Below, one piece after another: positions 8,175-10,235 of a stretch of DNA of 10,235 nucleotides. Under the pieces are notes generated by a model. That model was not told the origin of the DNA, searched no databases, and saw only the letters and a program-made list of their open reading frames with translations. Source of the stretch: Thermoplasmata archaeon. GTDB lineage: Archaea; Thermoplasmatota; Thermoplasmata; JAGHBH01. Location of the stretch: positions 1-10,235 of the forward strand of contig DAOVJP010000025.1 in assembly GCA_030673205.1 (NCBI GenBank). Reading direction: 5' to 3'. A program made the translations under genes and the position numbers. Every line of letters begins with the position of its first letter. The stretch's first letter is position 1.

Positions 8175-9383
8175 CTAGAGGGCTTCCTCGATGACCTTTC
8201 CCAGTCTCTCTATCCCTTCTCGTATGCTTTCGTCAGAGGCATAGCTGAAGTTGAGCCGCATCTCCCTCTCTCCCCCATCGCTTACATAGAACGCCCGGCC
8301 GACCACATAGGCCACCTTCCTTTCTATTGCCTTGGAGAACAGGTCCACGGTGTTGAGCCCCTCAGGTACCGTCGCCCAGATGAACATCCCTCCCTCAGGG
8401 CGGGTCCACTCCACCCCCGAAGGCATGAAATCGTCCATGGCCTGGAGCATGATGTTCTTCTTCTTTCCATAGAGATCGCGGATGAACTTGACATGTTCAT
8501 CCAAATGCCCTCTTCGAATATACTCTGCGGAAATGAACTGGGTCAGGGTGTTGGAGCAGAGGTCGGTGGATTGTTTGGCTATAACGAACTTCTTGATCAT
8601 GTCCGGGTGTCCCATCAGCGTAGCCACCCGGAGACCGGGTGCCAGAAGCTTCGAGAGTGTTCCCATGTGTATGACCCGTCCCACTCCTCGATCGAGGGAG
8701 AAGAGGGAAGGCACACCGTCCCCTTCAAAACGGAGCCGTCCATAGGGATCGTCCTCCACCACCAGGGTATCATATTCCTCGGCCATGGCCAGTATTCGCT
8801 TTCGTCTGTCCTCCGGTATGGTCACACCGGTCGGGTTCTGGAACGTTGGGACCAGGTAGATGAACTTCACCCTCTTTCCCTCGTGTTTGAGGGCCTCGAG
8901 CTTCTCTTCAAGGGCGTCCACTCTGAATCCTTTTTCGTCCAGAGGAACGGACTCTATGTTGGCCTGAAAGGCTCTGAACGAGCCCAAGGCGCCCAGATAG
9001 GTGGGGGCTCCGACGATTATGGTATCCCCTGGGTTCAGAAATACTTTGGAGAGCAGGTCCAGTCCCTGCTGAGAACCACTGGTTATGAGTATCTGATCCG
9101 GAGAGCATTCCAATTTATGGGCGGAATAGTTCTCCGCGAATGCCTCCCGTAAGGTGGGCAAACCCTCTGTGGTACCGTACTGGAGTGCATCCTCCGCATG
9201 GTTCTCGAAAACCTCTTTCGTAAGTTCTGCTGCGACCTTCGCAGGGAAAGCCCCGGGGTTCGGCAGCCCGCCAGCGAAAGAGATGATCTCCTTGTTCTGT
9301 GTGAGTTTCAAAAGCTCGCGGATCTCAGAAGCCTTCATACCCCTAGCTCGCTTAGAATAAAAACTCTCGAATCCGATCTCCAT
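8175..9383 (-). CDS. PLP-dependent class I/II aminotransferase (kynurenine/2-aminoadipate aminotransferase type)
   Basis: This is 402 residues from ATG 9383 and complete. Fold-type I motifs are in order: SFAGGLPNP (35-43), an ALQYG TT segment (66-72), ITSGSQQGLDL (100-110), VPTFQNPTG (178-186), VVEDDPYGRLRF (208-219), the PLP lysine Lys245 in GTLSKLLAPGLR, and Arg376 in MRLNFSY for substrate carboxylate. From memory the sequence closely follows the Pyrococcus PH0207 kynurenine aminotransferase and LysN-like enzymes, including KASEIRELLKLT near the N-terminus. It should transfer an amino group from an aromatic amino acid or 2-aminoadipate to 2-oxoglutarate in the cytoplasm; the exact substrate cannot be read from sequence. 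A longer start at ATG 9416, one base after the upstream stop, would add 11 residues. I prefer 9383 because family members begin near there, a GGTG lies five bases before it, and a TATA-like box fits. Confidence 0.93.
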   Translation of the reverse strand: MEIGFESFYSKRARGMKASEIRELLKLTQNKEIISFAGGLPNPGAFPAKVAAELTKEVFENHAEDALQYGTTEGLPTLREAFAENYSAHKLECSPDQILITSGSQQGLDLLSKVFLNPGDTIIVGAPTYLGALGSFRAFQANIESVPLDEKGFRVDALEEKLEALKHEGKRVKFIYLVPTFQNPTGVTIPEDRRKRILAMAEEYDTLVVEDDPYGRLRFEGDGVPSLFSLDRGVGRVIHMGTLSKLLAPGLRVATLMGHPDMIKKFVIAKQSTDLCSNTLTQFISAEYIRRGHLDEHVKFIRDLYGKKKNIMLQAMDDFMPSGVEWTRPEGGMFIWATVPEGLNTVDLFSKAIERKVAYVVGRAFYVSDGGEREMRLNFSYASDESIREGIERLGKVIEEAL

Positions 9384-9414
9384 GTCTACACCATCCCACC
9401 GTACAGGATGGGGC

Positions 9415-9430
9415 ATTTTAAGTTTTGTTC
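9415..9430 (-). promoter_or_regulatory. Candidate archaeal promoter (BRE plus TATA box) for the aminotransferase gene
   Basis: On the minus strand a purine-rich GAACAAAA is followed by CTTAAAAT (9422-9415). The centre is about 35 bases before ATG 9383, so a start site about 25 bases downstream would give a leader of under ten bases. It overlaps the last codons and stop of the upstream protease gene, so the aminotransferase may have its own promoter. Evidence is sequence pattern only. Confidence 0.4.
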
Positions 9431-10235
9431 TCCTCGCTCCCTGTGTTCTCTACGTCTATTCCCTCGGCAGCAGAGGGTTTCTTGGCTCCGGCACCGCCGG
9501 AGAAGACGCCCTTTTTCACAGCCGCCATGGCCAATATGACCACCACAGGGATTATCAGGACGATCCACGGGCTGCCTGTGGCTTCCGCCTGTGCTGCCTG
9601 AGTAGAGGTCATCTCCTGTACGGCGATGGCCCTGGATATCTCGGGGGAGTATTCATCACCTTCAAAGGCCCGGGCATAGAACGTCAACTTCCCCTCGTAT
9701 CCTTCGAGGGAGAGGTCGTATGTCCAGCTCTCCAACCCTTCCACCGTTTCCCATTCTCCATCTTCCCCTATGCGTATCTCCACCCTTTGGATCGGTCCCT
9801 GGAGGTCGAAAGCGGTGCCCGCTAGGGTTATGGAAGAATCTTCGGCGAAGGCCACGGACGCCTGGGGGCTGGTTATGACCACAGACGGAGGAGTGCTGTC
9901 CACCAGGCTTTGCGATCCGAAGAGGCCTAGGAACTCATCCCAATATCTGTCCTGTGCGAAATGGGTCTCGCTGAAACGGCTGTCATAGGCTGTCTGGGTC
10001 TCACTGGGGAAGTATACCGTCAATCCCTGGTGTTTGTATGCTAGATCGCTGAGCTTCGAGCGTATCATGGCCTCATTGGCCGCCTGTATCACCTTTTGTG
10101 CCGCTGGTCTCAAAGAATCCATCAGCGGAGAGGGGTCACTTTCCACTCGACTGGCGAAATCTATGATGTCATACATGCAGTACTGGGTGAAATCGAACGG
10201 CCCAACGTTCACCATATCATAGCTGGCGGTTCGGC
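9418..10235 (-). CDS. Clostripain-like (C11 family) protease, membrane-anchored, N-terminus missing
   Basis: The frame stays open to the right edge (RTASYD precedes the ATG at 10215), so this is the C-terminal 271 residues of a larger protein. Counting from that ATG, residues 1-100 match the end of the clostripain fold: a helix with an MYDIIDFASRV motif, then GLTVYFP (64-70) and a YWDEFL segment (91-96) typical of C11 enzymes. The catalytic His/Cys would lie off the window. An Ig-like domain (about 108-200, starting STPPSVVITSP) is followed by a Thr/Ala/Gln-rich spacer, a membrane helix (216-233, nt 9517-9570) and a Lys-containing inner tail. It is predicted to be a cell-surface cysteine protease preferring basic cleavage sites, as known for the family, perhaps for external protein degradation. 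Its stop is 34 bases before the preferred aminotransferase start, on the same strand. Confidence 0.82.
   Translation of the reverse strand, partial: RTASYDMVNVGPFDFTQYCMYDIIDFASRVESDPSPLMDSLRPAAQKVIQAANEAMIRSKLSDLAYKHQGLTVYFPSETQTAYDSRFSETHFAQDRYWDEFLGLFGSQSLVDSTPPSVVITSPQASVAFAEDSSITLAGTAFDLQGPIQRVEIRIGEDGEWETVEGLESWTYDLSLEGYEGKLTFYARAFEGDEYSPEISRAIAVQEMTSTQAAQAEATGSPWIVLIIPVVVILAMAAVKKGVFSGGAGAKKPSAAEGIDVENTGSEENKT

Noticed and set aside
8159..8183. Hairpin between the convergent genes as a bidirectional terminator
   Set aside because: The stem is only about five pairs with a mismatch or bulge and lacks a T-rich tract, so it is not strong enough to list as a terminator.
8493..9152. Open frame of 219 codons on the plus strand opposite the aminotransferase
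   Set aside because: The aminotransferase on the other strand has every family motif; this frame has none and is its antisense shadow.

Overview
The window looks archaeal, most likely euryarchaeal and possibly Thermoplasmatota. The evidence is two KaiC/RAD55-type RecA-fold proteins side by side, an aminotransferase that closely resembles Pyrococcus-type kynurenine/2-aminoadipate aminotransferases, heavy use of the ATA isoleucine codon, a TATA-like promoter, and large extracellular proteins held by one C-terminal membrane helix. The phylum is inferred from gene content and memory of families; no search was run.

Layout. Positions 2-6454 (+) hold the C-terminal 2150 residues of a giant cell-surface protein whose N-terminus lies off the left edge. 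Its visible order is an Ig-like region, an OmpL47-like beta-sandwich, ordinary parallel beta-helix coils, 28 tandem coils of about 36-37 residues, a short cysteine-rich end of the helix, two Ig-like domains, an acidic/Pro/Gly linker, one membrane helix and an acidic cytoplasmic tail. Two KaiC-like genes follow on the same strand. The first (6456-7388) has lost the Walker A lysine and the paired catalytic glutamates. The second (7420-8115) keeps all of these. The three genes are tightly spaced and look like one operon.

The minus strand runs the other way: the C-terminal part of a clostripain-like (C11) membrane-anchored protease (9418-10235, cut by the right edge), then a PLP-dependent class I/II aminotransferase (8175-9383). 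The two gene sets converge on a 59-bp gap at 8116-8174.

How they may work together (inference). The surface protein and the protease share one plan, a large outer domain on a single C-terminal helix with a charged inner tail, so both probably work at the cell surface. The KaiC-like pair is cytoplasmic and could respond to or control the surface protein through its tail, but nothing in the sequence proves a link beyond gene order. The aminotransferase is a metabolic enzyme with no obvious tie to the others.

The most unusual items are the regular 36-37-residue coil array with an unbroken asparagine ladder (28 of 28 units), its near-absence of lysine, the ladder's switch to cysteine at the end, the catalytically dead/intact KaiC pair, and a run of nine G inside the surface-protein gene.
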